This document shows positions 7,915 to 16,311 of a DNA stretch of 64,000 nt, piece by piece (positions within the stretch are counted from its first letter, which is position 1; each line of letters begins with the position of its first letter). The stretch spans positions 3,844,001 through 3,908,000 of the forward strand of contig NZ_CP107869.1 in NCBI RefSeq assembly GCF_036013645.1, written 5' to 3'. Made by a program: the position numbers and the translations under genes. A model generated the notes under the pieces. It was not told the DNA's origin. It did no database searches and saw only the letters and a program-made list of their open reading frames with translations. The DNA is from Streptomyces sp. NBC_00490 (lineage in GTDB: Bacteria > Actinomycetota > Actinomycetes > Streptomycetales > Streptomycetaceae).

Positions 7915-8856
7915 TTACCGCCGTTTCGGAACCGGCACCCGCAGCAGATCGTGGGCGACCGTCAGCTCGCCCTCGAACCCCGCCGCCCGCGCCTGCCGTT
8001 CGAACTCTCCCCCACTCTCGGCTTCGCTCGAGCGGGAGGTGCCCCCATGGTCGCCGTAGCGCTGGCTGAAGTGCGTGAGCACGAGATGCCGTACGCCGGC
8101 GTCCCGCGCCACCTTGGCCGCCTGCCCGGCGGTGAGGTGGCCGTGGTCGACCGCCAGGTCGATGTCCTCGTCCAGGAACGTCGACTCGATGACGAGCATG
8201 TCGCACCCCTCGGCCAGCGCGTACACGCCGTCGCACAGCCGGGTGTCCATGACGAACGCGAACCGCTGCCCGCGCCGCACCTCGCTGACGTCCTCGAGAA
8301 GGACCCCGTCCACCGAGCCCTCCCGCTGGATCCGGCCGACGTCCGGGCCCTTGACGCCGTGGGCGGCGAGGCGGTCGGGCAGCATGCGGCGGCCGTCGGG
8401 TTCGACGACGCGATAGCCGTACGACTCGACGGGGTGGGAGAGCTTGCGGGCCTCCAGCTCGTAGGAAGAGCCCGTGGCCAGCGGCCCGTCCGCGCTCACC
8501 GGCGCCTCGGTGATCCCGACGGTCTCCCGGTACGCGGTGGAGTACCGCAGCCGGTCGAAGAAGCGCTGGCCGGACTTCGGGTAGTGGGCCGTGACCGGGT
8601 GCGGGACCTTGTCGAGGTTGATGCGCTGGATGACACCGGCGAGCCCCAGCGAATGGTCGCCGTGGAAGTGCGTGACGCAGATCCGGTTCAGGTCGTGCGC
8701 GGCGACACCGGCCCTCAGCATCTGGCGTTGGGTGCCCTCGCCCGGGTCGAAGAGGATGCCCTCGCCGTCCCAGCGCAGGAGGTAGCCGTTGTGGTTGCGG
8801 TGCCGGGTGGGAACCTGGCTGGCGGTGCCGAGGACCACCAATTCACGTACGGACAC
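7915..8856 (-). CDS. rnz: Ribonuclease Z (tRNA 3'-processing endonuclease)
   Basis: 313 aa from a GTG. The metallo-beta-lactamase motif '[10 protein letters not shown]' binds the catalytic zincs, and the start '[12 protein letters not shown]' and end '[14 protein letters not shown]' are standard for the family. The enzyme removes 3' trailers from tRNA precursors, needed here because the window's tRNA genes lack an encoded CCA. Just after the conserved 'LTHFSQRY' the protein carries an unusual Gly/Ser/Glu segment, encoded by an inserted repeat element (8006-8050). It starts 6 bp beyond the HIT gene stop, so the two are probably cotranscribed. Confidence 0.92.
   Translation of the reverse strand: MSVRELVVLGTASQVPTRHRNHNGYLLRWDGEGILFDPGEGTQRQMLRAGVAAHDLNRICVTHFHGDHSLGLAGVIQRINLDKVPHPVTAHYPKSGQRFFDRLRYSTAYRETVGITEAPVSADGPLATGSSYELEARKLSHPVESYGYRVVEPDGRRMLPDRLAAHGVKGPDVGRIQREGSVDGVLLEDVSEVRRGQRFAFVMDTRLCDGVYALAEGCDMLVIESTFLDEDIDLAVDHGHLTAGQAAKVARDAGVRHLVLTHFSQRYGDHGGTSRSSEAESGGEFERQARAAGFEGELTVAHDLLRVPVPKRR
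8006..8050 (-). repeat. Hairpin repeat element inserted in frame inside rnz
   Basis: The DNA 'CTCCCCCACTCTCGGCTTCG' continuing to 'CCCCCATGG' has CTCCC/GGGAG and CTCG/CGAG pairings. From general familiarity this resembles a short repeat scattered between genes in Streptomyces genomes. Here it is translated, giving a low-complexity loop of about 15 residues between 'SQRY' and 'EFERQ'. The frame is preserved. Insertion is inferred from comparison with the usual RNase Z C terminus. Confidence 0.65.
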
Positions 8857-8862
8857 GGTGGT

Positions 8863-9216
8863 TTATCCGGGCGGCCACTGCAGGCCGCGACCGCCCAGGA
8901 CGTGCGCATGGACGTGGAAGACGGTCTGGCCGGCACCGGCACCGGTGTTGAAGACGATGCGGTAGCTCTCCAGCTTGTCCTCGTCGGCGACGGACTGCGC
9001 CTCGCCGAGGACGTCGGCGGCGAGGGCCGGTTCGGCGGCGGCGAGGGTCGCGGCGTTCTCGTAGTGCGCCTTGGGGATCACCAGGACGTGCGTGGGGGCC
9101 TGGGGGTTGATGTCCCGGAAGGCGACGGTGGTGTCCGTCTCACGGACGATCGTCGCCGGGATGTGCCCTGCGACGATCTTGCAGAACAGGCAGTCGTCCT
9201 GCGGTTCCCCTGGCAT
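8863..9216 (-). CDS. HIT-family (HinT-like) nucleotide-binding protein
   Basis: 117 aa. The signature 'HVHAHVLGG' (HxHxH) near residue 100 is the histidine triad that hydrolyses nucleoside phosphoramidates or AMP-lysyl conjugates. The N-terminal 'CLFCKIVAG' supplies the usual zinc-type Cys pair, and 'RDINPQAPTHVLVIPK' is the conserved core. The ATG at 9216 follows AAGGGA at good spacing. It lies directly upstream of rnz. Cytoplasmic; physiological substrate unknown. Confidence 0.93.
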   Translation of the reverse strand: MPGEPQDDCLFCKIVAGHIPATIVRETDTTVAFRDINPQAPTHVLVIPKAHYENAATLAAAEPALAADVLGEAQSVADEDKLESYRIVFNTGAGAGQTVFHVHAHVLGGRGLQWPPG

Positions 9217-9263
9217 GTGGTGTCCCTTCGGGTCGCGGGTGTGGGGGCATCGTATCGATCAGG

Positions 9264-12200
9264 TCAGGGAAGCGACGGAGGCACCTTCGCCGGAGTCCGC
9301 TCCAGGGCCTCCAGCGCGATGCGTACCGCCTCGTCCAGTTGTACGTCCTTCCCCGCGGCGTGGTCCTGCGGGCGCTGGACCACCTCGACGTCCGGGTCCA
9401 CGCCGTGGTTCTCCACGCCCCACTCGTAACCCTCCAGCCAGAACGCGTACTTGGGCTGGGTGATCAGCGTGCCGTCGACGAGCCGGTACCGGCTGTCGAT
9501 CCCGATGACGCCGCCCCAGGTCCGCGTGCCGACCACCGGACCGATCCCCAGCGCCTTGATCGCCGCGTTGACGATGTCGCCGTCGGAGCCCGAGAACTCG
9601 TTCGCCACGGCGACCACCGGACCCCTCGGCGCGTCCTCCGGGTAGCTGTAGGGCCGCAGTCCGCGCGGCAGGGCCCAGCCGACGATCCGCCGGGCCAGTT
9701 TCTCGACGACGAGCTGGGAGGTGTGACCGCCGCGGTTCTCCCGGACGTCGACGACCAGCCCCTCACGGGCCACCTCGACCCGCAGGTCACGGTGGATCTG
9801 CGCCCAGCCGGGAGCCTGCATGTCGGGGACGTGCAGGTAGCCGAGCCGGCCGCCGGACCTCTCGTGGACGTAGGCCCGCCGGTCCGCGACCCACGCGTGG
9901 TAGCGCAGCGGTTCCTCGTCGGCGATCGGTACGACGACGGCGTGCCGCACGTCACCGCCGCCGGACGGTGAGACGGTCAGCTCGACCGGCTTGCCCGCCG
10001 TGCCGACGAGGAGCGGGCCCGGACCGGTGACCGGGTCGACCGGATGCCCGCCGACCGCGACGATCGCGTCGCCCGCGCGCACCGCGACACCGGGCGCGGC
10101 GAGCGGGGAGCGGGCGTCGGGGTCGGAGGTCTCGGTCGGCAGGATGCGGTCGATACGCCACTGCGGCGCACCCTGGGGGCCGTCGTCGTGGCGGGAGATG
10201 TCGGCGCCGAGGAGCCCTTGGCGCGGGCCTCTGCCGTAGCCGCCGCGCGGCATGACGTAGGCGTGCGAGGTGCCGAGCTCGCCCTGCACCTCCCAGAGGA
10301 GGTCGACGAGGTCGTCGTGGGTGGCGACCCGGTCCACCACCGGGCGGTAGCGGTCCAGGACGCCGGACCAGTCGACGCCGCTCATGTCGGGGCGCCAGAA
10401 GTGGTCCCGCATGATGCGGCCGGTCTCCTCGTACATCTGCCGCCACTCGGCCGACGGGTCGGCGGTCTGCCGGATCCGGGCGAGGTCGACGGTGATGTTG
10501 GTGTCGCTGTCCTCGTCGCCCGAGGCCCGCCGGTCGCTCGGTACGACCTTCAGCCGCCCGTCGGTCCACAGCAGGACCCGCTTGCCGTCCCCGCTGACCG
10601 CGAAGTGGTCGGCGTCGGCGGCGAGATGCTCCAGGCGCTGCTGGGCGAGGTCGTAGCGCTCCAGCTCGGTCTTGGGGTCGGGGTCGTCCGGGGTGGCCCG
10701 GGAGGAGCCGAGGACTCCCTGCACCGGGTGGCGCAGCCACAGCACGCCGTCCTTGGCCGCGCGCAGGTTGGAGTAGCGGGCGGCCTCGACCGGGAACGGC
10801 ACGATCCGGTCGGCGAGGCCTTCGAGGTCGATGCGGGTGGCCGGGGTGCCCTCGCTGTCGGGTGTCTCGTCCTTGTCCGGGGCCTCGAAGGGGCGGCCGT
10901 GCCGCTGCGGGCCGAACGGCGAGGGGGTGGTCGCGGCGAGCGTGATCAGGTGCGGGCGGTCGCCGACCACGAAGGCGAGGTCGAAGACGTGCTCGTCGTA
11001 GACCGGGTCGAAGGAGCGGGTGGAGAGGAAGGCGAGGTGCTTGCCGTCCAGGGTGAAGGTGGGCGCGTAGTCCTGGAAGCGGAGCGGGGTCGCCTCGGTG
11101 ACGGAGAGGTCGGTGGTGTTGGCGAGGCGGAGCTGGCGGAGCGGGCGCGGGCCGGGGTGGGACCAGGCGAGCCAGGCCGAGTCGGGTGAGAAGACCAGCC
11201 CGGAGACGTCGCCGTCCGCGCTCCGGTCCACCTCGCGGACCTCGCCGGTCTCCCGCTCGACGAGCAGGACGCGTCCGTCGTGCGCGGCGACCGCGGCGCG
11301 GCTGCCGTCGGGGGCCATGGCGAGTCCGAGGACCCGGCCGAGTTGTCCGGCGGCGAGGCGGCGCGGGGTGGCGCCGGGGGCGAGGCCGGTGGCGGGCGCG
11401 AACTCCAGGGCGTCGTCGCCCTCCGCGTCGGTCACCCACACCACCCACTCCTCGCCCTCCGTGCGGAAGGTGCGGGGCAGTCGGGCCCGTACGCCGGGTT
11501 CGGCGGCCAGCGCCCGGGTCGGACCGGAGCGGTGGGTGACCCAGTGCACGGCGCCTCGGACGGCGACCGCGCTGCCGCGCGCGGTGTGGTCGGGGGCGGC
11601 GGAGCCGAACCAGCGCGAGGCGTTCACCGCGAAGGGCTGCCGGTCGACGCGCTGCCCGCCGAGCCGCACGTCCAGGCGGCGCGGCTCGGCCCCGTCCAGG
11701 TCGTCCAGGACCCACAGTTCACCGGCCGAGGTGTAGACGATCCGGGTGTCGTCGCCGGCGGCGTGCCGGGCGTAGAACCCGTCGAGGGGAGTGTGGCGCC
11801 GCAGGTCGGACCCGTCGGCGAGAGAGGAGTAGAGCGCGCCGACGCCTTCGTGGTCGGAGAGAAAGGCGATCCGCTCCCCCGCCCACACCGGGAACTCGAT
11901 GTTCCCGTCGAGGTCCTCATGCAGCCGTACGAACTCGCCGTCGCCCTCGTGATCGATCCACAGCTTGCCCGCCGTGCCGCCCCGGTACCGCTTCCACCAG
12001 GCGGCCTCCCGCCCCATCGGAGCGGACAGCAGCACGGTGGACGGCCCGGACGCGACACCGCCCACGGGCCCGTACGGCAGGAGGGTCGACGGTCCCCCGT
12101 CGAGCGGGACGGCGTGCGCCCAGGAGCGGCGCAGACTGGCCTGGCCGTGGGTGGTGATCGCGAGGACCTGGCCGTCCGGGGTCCAGCCGCGCACCTGGGT

Positions 12201-12476
12201 GCGCCAACTCCCCCAGTGCGTCAGCCGCTTGGCGGGACCGCCGTCGACCGGGGCGATGTGCACCTCGGGGGCGCCGTCGCGGGTGGAGGTCCAGGCGACG
12301 GTGGTGCCGTCGGGTGAGATGCGCGGGGTGGAGACGGGCACGTTGTCGGCGCTGACCCGCCAGGCCCGGCCGCCGTCGAGGGGGGCGATCCATACGTCGT
12401 CCTCGGCGGTGAAGGCCGCCAAGTCGCCGTGCAGGTGCGGAAACCGGAGATACGAGGGCGTCGCGGGCTGTGTCAC
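9264..12476 (-). CDS. Tricorn protease homologue (S41 family)
   Basis: 1070 aa from a GTG. The order is an N-terminal beta-propeller built of repeated 'SPDG' blades (to about residue 320), a second propeller (about 330-670), a helical/PDZ-containing middle and an S41 catalytic domain. All four tricorn catalytic residues are recognisable at nearly the archaeal spacing: Ser737-His738 in 'GTSHAY', the nucleophile Ser964 in 'SGSDGD', and Glu1022 in 'GVENHG'. Tricorn degrades oligopeptides released by the proteasome, and actinomycetes do have proteasomes. There is no signal peptide, so it should be cytoplasmic. It appears monocistronic. Confidence 0.92.
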   Translation of the reverse strand: MTQPATPSYLRFPHLHGDLAAFTAEDDVWIAPLDGGRAWRVSADNVPVSTPRISPDGTTVAWTSTRDGAPEVHIAPVDGGPAKRLTHWGSWRTQVRGWTPDGQVLAITTHGQASLRRSWAHAVPLDGGPSTLLPYGPVGGVASGPSTVLLSAPMGREAAWWKRYRGGTAGKLWIDHEGDGEFVRLHEDLDGNIEFPVWAGERIAFLSDHEGVGALYSSLADGSDLRRHTPLDGFYARHAAGDDTRIVYTSAGELWVLDDLDGAEPRRLDVRLGGQRVDRQPFAVNASRWFGSAAPDHTARGSAVAVRGAVHWVTHRSGPTRALAAEPGVRARLPRTFRTEGEEWVVWVTDAEGDDALEFAPATGLAPGATPRRLAAGQLGRVLGLAMAPDGSRAAVAAHDGRVLLVERETGEVREVDRSADGDVSGLVFSPDSAWLAWSHPGPRPLRQLRLANTTDLSVTEATPLRFQDYAPTFTLDGKHLAFLSTRSFDPVYDEHVFDLAFVVGDRPHLITLAATTPSPFGPQRHGRPFEAPDKDETPDSEGTPATRIDLEGLADRIVPFPVEAARYSNLRAAKDGVLWLRHPVQGVLGSSRATPDDPDPKTELERYDLAQQRLEHLAADADHFAVSGDGKRVLLWTDGRLKVVPSDRRASGDEDSDTNITVDLARIRQTADPSAEWRQMYEETGRIMRDHFWRPDMSGVDWSGVLDRYRPVVDRVATHDDLVDLLWEVQGELGTSHAYVMPRGGYGRGPRQGLLGADISRHDDGPQGAPQWRIDRILPTETSDPDARSPLAAPGVAVRAGDAIVAVGGHPVDPVTGPGPLLVGTAGKPVELTVSPSGGGDVRHAVVVPIADEEPLRYHAWVADRRAYVHERSGGRLGYLHVPDMQAPGWAQIHRDLRVEVAREGLVVDVRENRGGHTSQLVVEKLARRIVGWALPRGLRPYSYPEDAPRGPVVAVANEFSGSDGDIVNAAIKALGIGPVVGTRTWGGVIGIDSRYRLVDGTLITQPKYAFWLEGYEWGVENHGVDPDVEVVQRPQDHAAGKDVQLDEAVRIALEALERTPAKVPPSLP

Positions 12477-12522
12477 GAGTCAACCCTATGCAGGGCCGAC
12501 GGCCCACGGACAGGGCTTTGGA

Positions 12523-13065
12523 TCACTTGCCCTGGACGGGCCTGCAGTCCGGGTACTTGTCGCACCAGATGGTCTCCGTGACCGTCACGGTGACGGTGTC
12601 CCCCGGCTGTCCGTTGCCGCCCGGGTTGTTCGGCTCGGGCGAGGCGTTGCAGTTGCCCAGTCCGTTGACCTGGAACCACTGCTTGCCGTCGATCTTCGCG
12701 GTCAGCTCACCGCGCACGCACTGCCCGTTGACCACGCGGGTGATCTTGCCGTCGACGTCGATGTCCTGGTTGCTGGTGGTCTCCCCGGTGCAGTGGACCT
12801 CGGCGACGGCGTTGTCGGTCGCCGTGGGCGTGGGCCGGTTCCCGTAGGAGGCCTGGCAGGTCAGCCACCGCACGTTGGCCTTCTGGCGCTCCAGCTCCTT
12901 GGTGACCGTCTGATCGGTCGTGTACGCCACGGACGCGGAGTTCAGCCCCGCCGGATCACAGGCGGTGAGCCCGCCGGCGACCACGACCGCGAGCACGGAC
13001 ACGGCTGCCACCCGCTGGACCCGGTGTCCTCGCGGGCGGCCCCAAAACCTGAGCAATACCCCCAT
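12523..13065 (-). CDS. Putative secreted lipoprotein of unknown function
   Basis: 180 aa from the ATG at 13065, preceded by GGGAAG. A basic N terminus and hydrophobic stretch end in the lipobox 'LTAC', so the mature protein would be lipidated at that Cys and anchored outside the membrane. The exported part has several Cys residues ('VRWLTCQ', 'EVHCTGE', 'GQCVRGE', 'LGNCNAS', 'IWCDKYPDC') that could form disulfides. Its middle resembles the DUF4333-like folds of actinobacterial lipoproteins, but I do not recognise the family securely. A Thr/Val-rich strand precedes the C-terminal Cys pair. It is divergent from the large membrane protein at 13159. Confidence 0.75.
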   Translation of the reverse strand: MGVLLRFWGRPRGHRVQRVAAVSVLAVVVAGGLTACDPAGLNSASVAYTTDQTVTKELERQKANVRWLTCQASYGNRPTPTATDNAVAEVHCTGETTSNQDIDVDGKITRVVNGQCVRGELTAKIDGKQWFQVNGLGNCNASPEPNNPGGNGQPGDTVTVTVTETIWCDKYPDCRPVQGK

Positions 13066-13124
13066 GGAGGGCAGCTTCCCACTGTCACGGCCGCCGCGGT
13101 AGAGCGCATACGGACACTCACCCC

Positions 13125-13142
13125 ACAATCGAGTGACACTCG
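13125..13142. promoter_or_regulatory. Perfect palindrome ATCGAGTG-A-CACTCGAT in a divergent promoter
   Basis: The 17-bp sequence ATCGAGTGACACTCGAT has 8-bp arms with one central base. It lies between the lipoprotein gene (start 13065, minus) and the membrane protein gene (start 13159, plus), only about 17 bp before the latter. A dimeric repressor site is likely; I do not recognise the regulator. Confidence 0.6.
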
Positions 13143-13158
13143 ATCATCGGGAGGACCG

Positions 13159-14787
13159 TTGCCCAGCTCGCCGCTCCGTCGGCGCGTTCTGCCCGCGCCG
13201 CGCCCCTCGGACGACACCGCGCGGTCCGTGGAAACGGCGCCCGACCCGACGGCGGGACCGCCCGCTCCGCCGCGTCGGCGTCGGGTGCGGATCCTGGTCG
13301 ACGTGGTCGACCAGGCGGATGAAGTGGCCTATGTGACGGCCCTGTTCGAGGAGCGGGGCTGGACCGTGCGTCCGGCCGCGGCCGGGGAGTCCGCCCCCGC
13401 CGCGCCGCACCGCACCTCGCTCGTCGTCGAGATCCGGCTGCACGGAGCCCGTCTCGGAGCGCTGCGTACGGCCACCGCGGAGGTGGAACGGCTCGCCCGT
13501 CAGGCGGAGTTGGGCGCATGGGTGCGGGACGCGGCCCTGGTGGAGCACCCCCGGCCGGTGACGACGACGTACCATGTGCATCGCGTACTGCCCTCCTGGG
13601 GCGGCCTGTTGACGTGGCTGGGGTTCGCGGACGAGCAGCGGGCGGTGACGGTGCCGGCGGGTCCGGAGTCCCGGGAGGCCGCGCGCACCGAGCTGGCCGC
13701 CCGGGCGCTGGGCGGGCGGGTTTTCGACCCCGCCGCGCACGGACTGCGGGTGCCGGGGCATTCCGACGCGAATCCGCCGCTGGACGAGACCCCGCATGCA
13801 CGCCGGGTCCGTTGGACGTGGGTGACGGTGGGCGCGGCCGGGATCGTGGTGGCGGCCGTCTGCGGGATGTACGTGGTGTGGGCGGACGGCTGGTGGAAGC
13901 TGCTGCCCGCGCTGCTGAGCACGGCGGGGGCGCTGCCGCTGGGCCGGATGGCGAAGGAGACCCGGGACCGGGGGCGGCCGGTGCAGTGGGCGGCGGGGGT
14001 GGCGGGGACCTCGGCGATGGGGGGGTTCGGGGCCCTGGTGGGCACGGACACCGAGCCGCGGGTGCTGTGGGCGGTCGTGCTGGTGATGGCGGTGGTCGCG
14101 TTCACCGGGGCCGGGACGGTGCTCGCGCTGCGCCGGACGGTCTTCACGCGGCATGCGGCCTGGCTGCTGCCGTTGTCGGTGCCGGTGGTGTGGTCGATGG
14201 TGAACTGGCTGGGCGGGCAGATGCATTCGTCGTATCTGGACCGCTTCGACATCCGCGCGGACGCCGTGCCCACACCCCGTCTCGGGACCTATCTGGCGGC
14301 GGGCGAACCCATGGGCCTCGCCCTGGGCAGCATGCTGTTCTTCCTGGCGGTGGTGGGCTGGCTGCGCTACTTCCACCTGGGCCGGGACAGCGGCAACCGC
14401 TTCTTCGTCGCGGTCCTGGCGAGCCTGTTGATCGTCTCCTACGCGCTGGGCGCGATCCTGCTGGGCACCTCGCAGGCGGCCAGGACCGCCGGCCGGGACG
14501 CCGAGAACGCCGCCCGCGACGGCGAGGAACCGAAGGCCTACTTCGGCATCTACGGCCACTTCATGTGCCTGAGCCCGGTGGACCCGGCCAAGCCGCTCCC
14601 GGTAGAGAACGGCCCGGCCCCGACCGACCACCCGGTCCTGTCCTTCGGCACCTCGGGCGACTGGATCTGGCTCTGGGACCCGAAGCGCAAGAACGGCGAC
14701 GTCCAGGAGTCCTTCGCGGTCCGCCGCGAGGACGTCCGGCTGATCCCCACGGAAAACCCGAAGACCAAGCGCTGCCCGCCCGTCTAG
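13159..14787 (+). CDS. Multi-spanning membrane protein, function unknown
   Basis: 542 aa if translated from the TTG at 13159, which follows GGGAGG by 4 nt; no ATG or GTG fits better nearby. Residues ~1-45 are Pro/Arg-rich. Residues ~45-215 are soluble and contain the repeated phrase 'VDVVDQADEVAYVTALFEERGW', split here as a strand-helix unit. From ~220 there are about six or seven membrane segments ('VTVGAAGIVVAAVC', 'LLPLSVPVVWSMVNW', 'LALGSMLFFLAVVGW', 'VAVLASLLIVSYALG'). The C-terminal ~100 residues are again soluble and Trp-rich ('GDWIWLWDP'). I cannot assign a family. The next gene starts 9 bp later and may be cotranscribed. Confidence 0.75.
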   Translation: MPSSPLRRRVLPAPRPSDDTARSVETAPDPTAGPPAPPRRRRVRILVDVVDQADEVAYVTALFEERGWTVRPAAAGESAPAAPHRTSLVVEIRLHGARLGALRTATAEVERLARQAELGAWVRDAALVEHPRPVTTTYHVHRVLPSWGGLLTWLGFADEQRAVTVPAGPESREAARTELAARALGGRVFDPAAHGLRVPGHSDANPPLDETPHARRVRWTWVTVGAAGIVVAAVCGMYVVWADGWWKLLPALLSTAGALPLGRMAKETRDRGRPVQWAAGVAGTSAMGGFGALVGTDTEPRVLWAVVLVMAVVAFTGAGTVLALRRTVFTRHAAWLLPLSVPVVWSMVNWLGGQMHSSYLDRFDIRADAVPTPRLGTYLAAGEPMGLALGSMLFFLAVVGWLRYFHLGRDSGNRFFVAVLASLLIVSYALGAILLGTSQAARTAGRDAENAARDGEEPKAYFGIYGHFMCLSPVDPAKPLPVENGPAPTDHPVLSFGTSGDWIWLWDPKRKNGDVQESFAVRREDVRLIPTENPKTKRCPPV

Positions 14788-14796
14788 CGTGACGGC

Positions 14797-15219
14797 ATGC
14801 GCAACGACCGCCGCCTTCGCCGTCTCGTCGTGGACGAGCGGACCGCCTACCTGTGGAACTTCCGCCAGAAGAAGGGCCATGACGGCGTCTGGCGGGACAT
14901 CGTCACCCTGCACCGGGACGGCGACCGCACCCGGATCGTCTTCCGGGCGGGCGGCCCCGGCTCGGGGCGGTACGTCTCCGAGGGCGACCTCTGGTTCCAG
15001 GGCTGCGCGGCCGACGGCCAGGGTGAGGCGATCATCCTCCGCGAGCCCGGCGTCGTGCGCGCCCTGCTCGACGAAGCCGCCCGGCGCGGACTGATGCGGC
15101 CCGGCGACCGGGAGCTGGACGGCTGGGATCTGTTCTACGCCGTCGCCGAAGCCGTCGACCTCAAGCGCGCAGCAGCAGCCACTCCTGCAGCTCCACGAGG
15201 TTGCCCTCCGGGTCCTTGA
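14797..15219 (+). CDS. Conserved-looking hypothetical protein
   Basis: 140 aa, starting 9 bp after the membrane protein gene and probably cotranscribed with it. The protein is acidic/basic mixed, without membrane segments, and with motifs 'AYLWNFRQKKGHDGVW' and 'DGWDLFYAVAEAV' that look like packed helices. I do not recognise a family. Its last 59 bp overlap the 3' end of the VOC gene on the other strand, so the final 15-20 residues (Ala/Pro-rich) are constrained by that gene. Confidence 0.65.
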   Translation: MRNDRRLRRLVVDERTAYLWNFRQKKGHDGVWRDIVTLHRDGDRTRIVFRAGGPGSGRYVSEGDLWFQGCAADGQGEAIILREPGVVRALLDEAARRGLMRPGDRELDGWDLFYAVAEAVDLKRAAAATPAAPRGCPPGP

Positions 15220-15553
15220 GGTGCGCGACCCGCATCCGGTCGGTCATGGGGGCGGGCCCGTGCAGCAGCACGGCGCCCCGCTCGGCGATCTGCTCGCAGT
15301 AGGTGTCGAGATCGTCGACGCGCAGCACGACCAGTGACCGGTGCCCGCTCGCCTCGTCGCCCAGCTCCCCCAGTATTCCGGCCATCATGGACCGGTCCTG
15401 GAGGGCGATACCGGCGGAGCCGGTGGCGGGGCTGAACTTCTCGTACGGTCCCTGCGTCGCCCCCGACTGCGCTTTGAGGCCGAGGACTTCGGCGTAGAAG
15501 CGGTAACAGACGGGGAAGTCGGTGACGAGCAGCCGGACTTGGGCGAGTTCCAA
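15161..15553 (-). CDS. VOC-superfamily (glyoxalase/bleomycin-resistance type) protein
   Basis: 130 aa from a TTG at 15553 that follows AGAGGGAA. The paired beta-alpha-beta-beta-beta modules are visible: 'VTDFPVCYRFYAEVLGL' in the first half and 'MRVAHLKDPEGNLVELQEW' in the second, the latter containing the typical metal-ligand Glu. Members include glyoxalases, dioxygenases and antibiotic-binding proteins; substrate unknown. It lies 17 bp downstream of rsmE on the same strand. Confidence 0.85.
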   Translation of the reverse strand: MELAQVRLLVTDFPVCYRFYAEVLGLKAQSGATQGPYEKFSPATGSAGIALQDRSMMAGILGELGDEASGHRSLVVLRVDDLDTYCEQIAERGAVLLHGPAPMTDRMRVAHLKDPEGNLVELQEWLLLRA

Positions 15554-15570
15554 GGCGTTCCCTCTGGTTC

Positions 15571-16311
15571 TCAGGACCAGCGGCCGGTGCGCGCGAGGAG
15601 CACGGCGGTCGCGGCGGTCCCGGCGGTCGATGTACGCAGCACGGTACGCCCGAGGACGTACGGCTTGCCGCCCGCCTCCTCGAACAGCGCCAACTCCTCG
15701 GGGGAGACGCCCCCTTCGGGCCCGACGACGAGCACGATGTCGCCCTCGGTCGGGAGTTCGACGGTGGCGAGCGGTTCGTCACCGCTCTCGTGGAGTACGG
15801 CGGCGAAGTCGGCCTCGGCGAGCAGCGCCGCGACCTGCTTGGACGTGGCCAGGTCCGCGACCTCGGGGAAGCGGAACCGCCGGGACTGCTTGCCTGCCTC
15901 GCGGGCGGTGGACCGCCACTTGGTGAGGGCCTTCAGTCCGCGGTCGCCCTTCCACTGGGTGATGCAGCGGGAGGCCTGCCAGGGCACGATCGCGTCGACG
16001 CCGGTCTCGGTCATGGTCTCGACGGCCAGCTCCCCGCGGTCGCCCTTGGGGAGGGCCTGGACGACGGTGATCCTGGGGGACTCCGCCGGCTCCTCGGACA
16101 CCGAGGTCATGTGGACGATCAGCCGGTCCTTGCCCTCGGTGCCGATCACGTCGCACACCGCGTAGCGACCCGCGCCGTCGGTGAGGACGACCTCCTCGCC
16201 GGGCTGGAGCCGCTTCACGGAGACCGCGTGCCGACCCTCGGGCCCTTCCAGGACGTAGCGTCCGCCGGCCCCGGCGTCGAAATGCTCGACCACGAACACG
16301 GGAGCCGTCAT
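15571..16311 (-). CDS. rsmE: 16S rRNA (uracil(1498)-N(3))-methyltransferase
   Basis: 246 aa, SPOUT (TrmD/SpoU-like knot) fold. 'VVGPEGGVSPEEL' and 'VLGRTVLRTSTAGTAATAV' form the S-adenosylmethionine-binding knot. The N-terminal PUA-like part contains 'GRHAVSVKRLQPGEEV'. The enzyme methylates U1498 of 16S rRNA. Its ATG overlaps the stop of the upstream nitronate monooxygenase gene in an ATGA (16308-16311), so the two are translationally coupled. Confidence 0.93.
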   Translation of the reverse strand: MTAPVFVVEHFDAGAGGRYVLEGPEGRHAVSVKRLQPGEEVVLTDGAGRYAVCDVIGTEGKDRLIVHMTSVSEEPAESPRITVVQALPKGDRGELAVETMTETGVDAIVPWQASRCITQWKGDRGLKALTKWRSTAREAGKQSRRFRFPEVADLATSKQVAALLAEADFAAVLHESGDEPLATVELPTEGDIVLVVGPEGGVSPEELALFEEAGGKPYVLGRTVLRTSTAGTAATAVLLARTGRWS

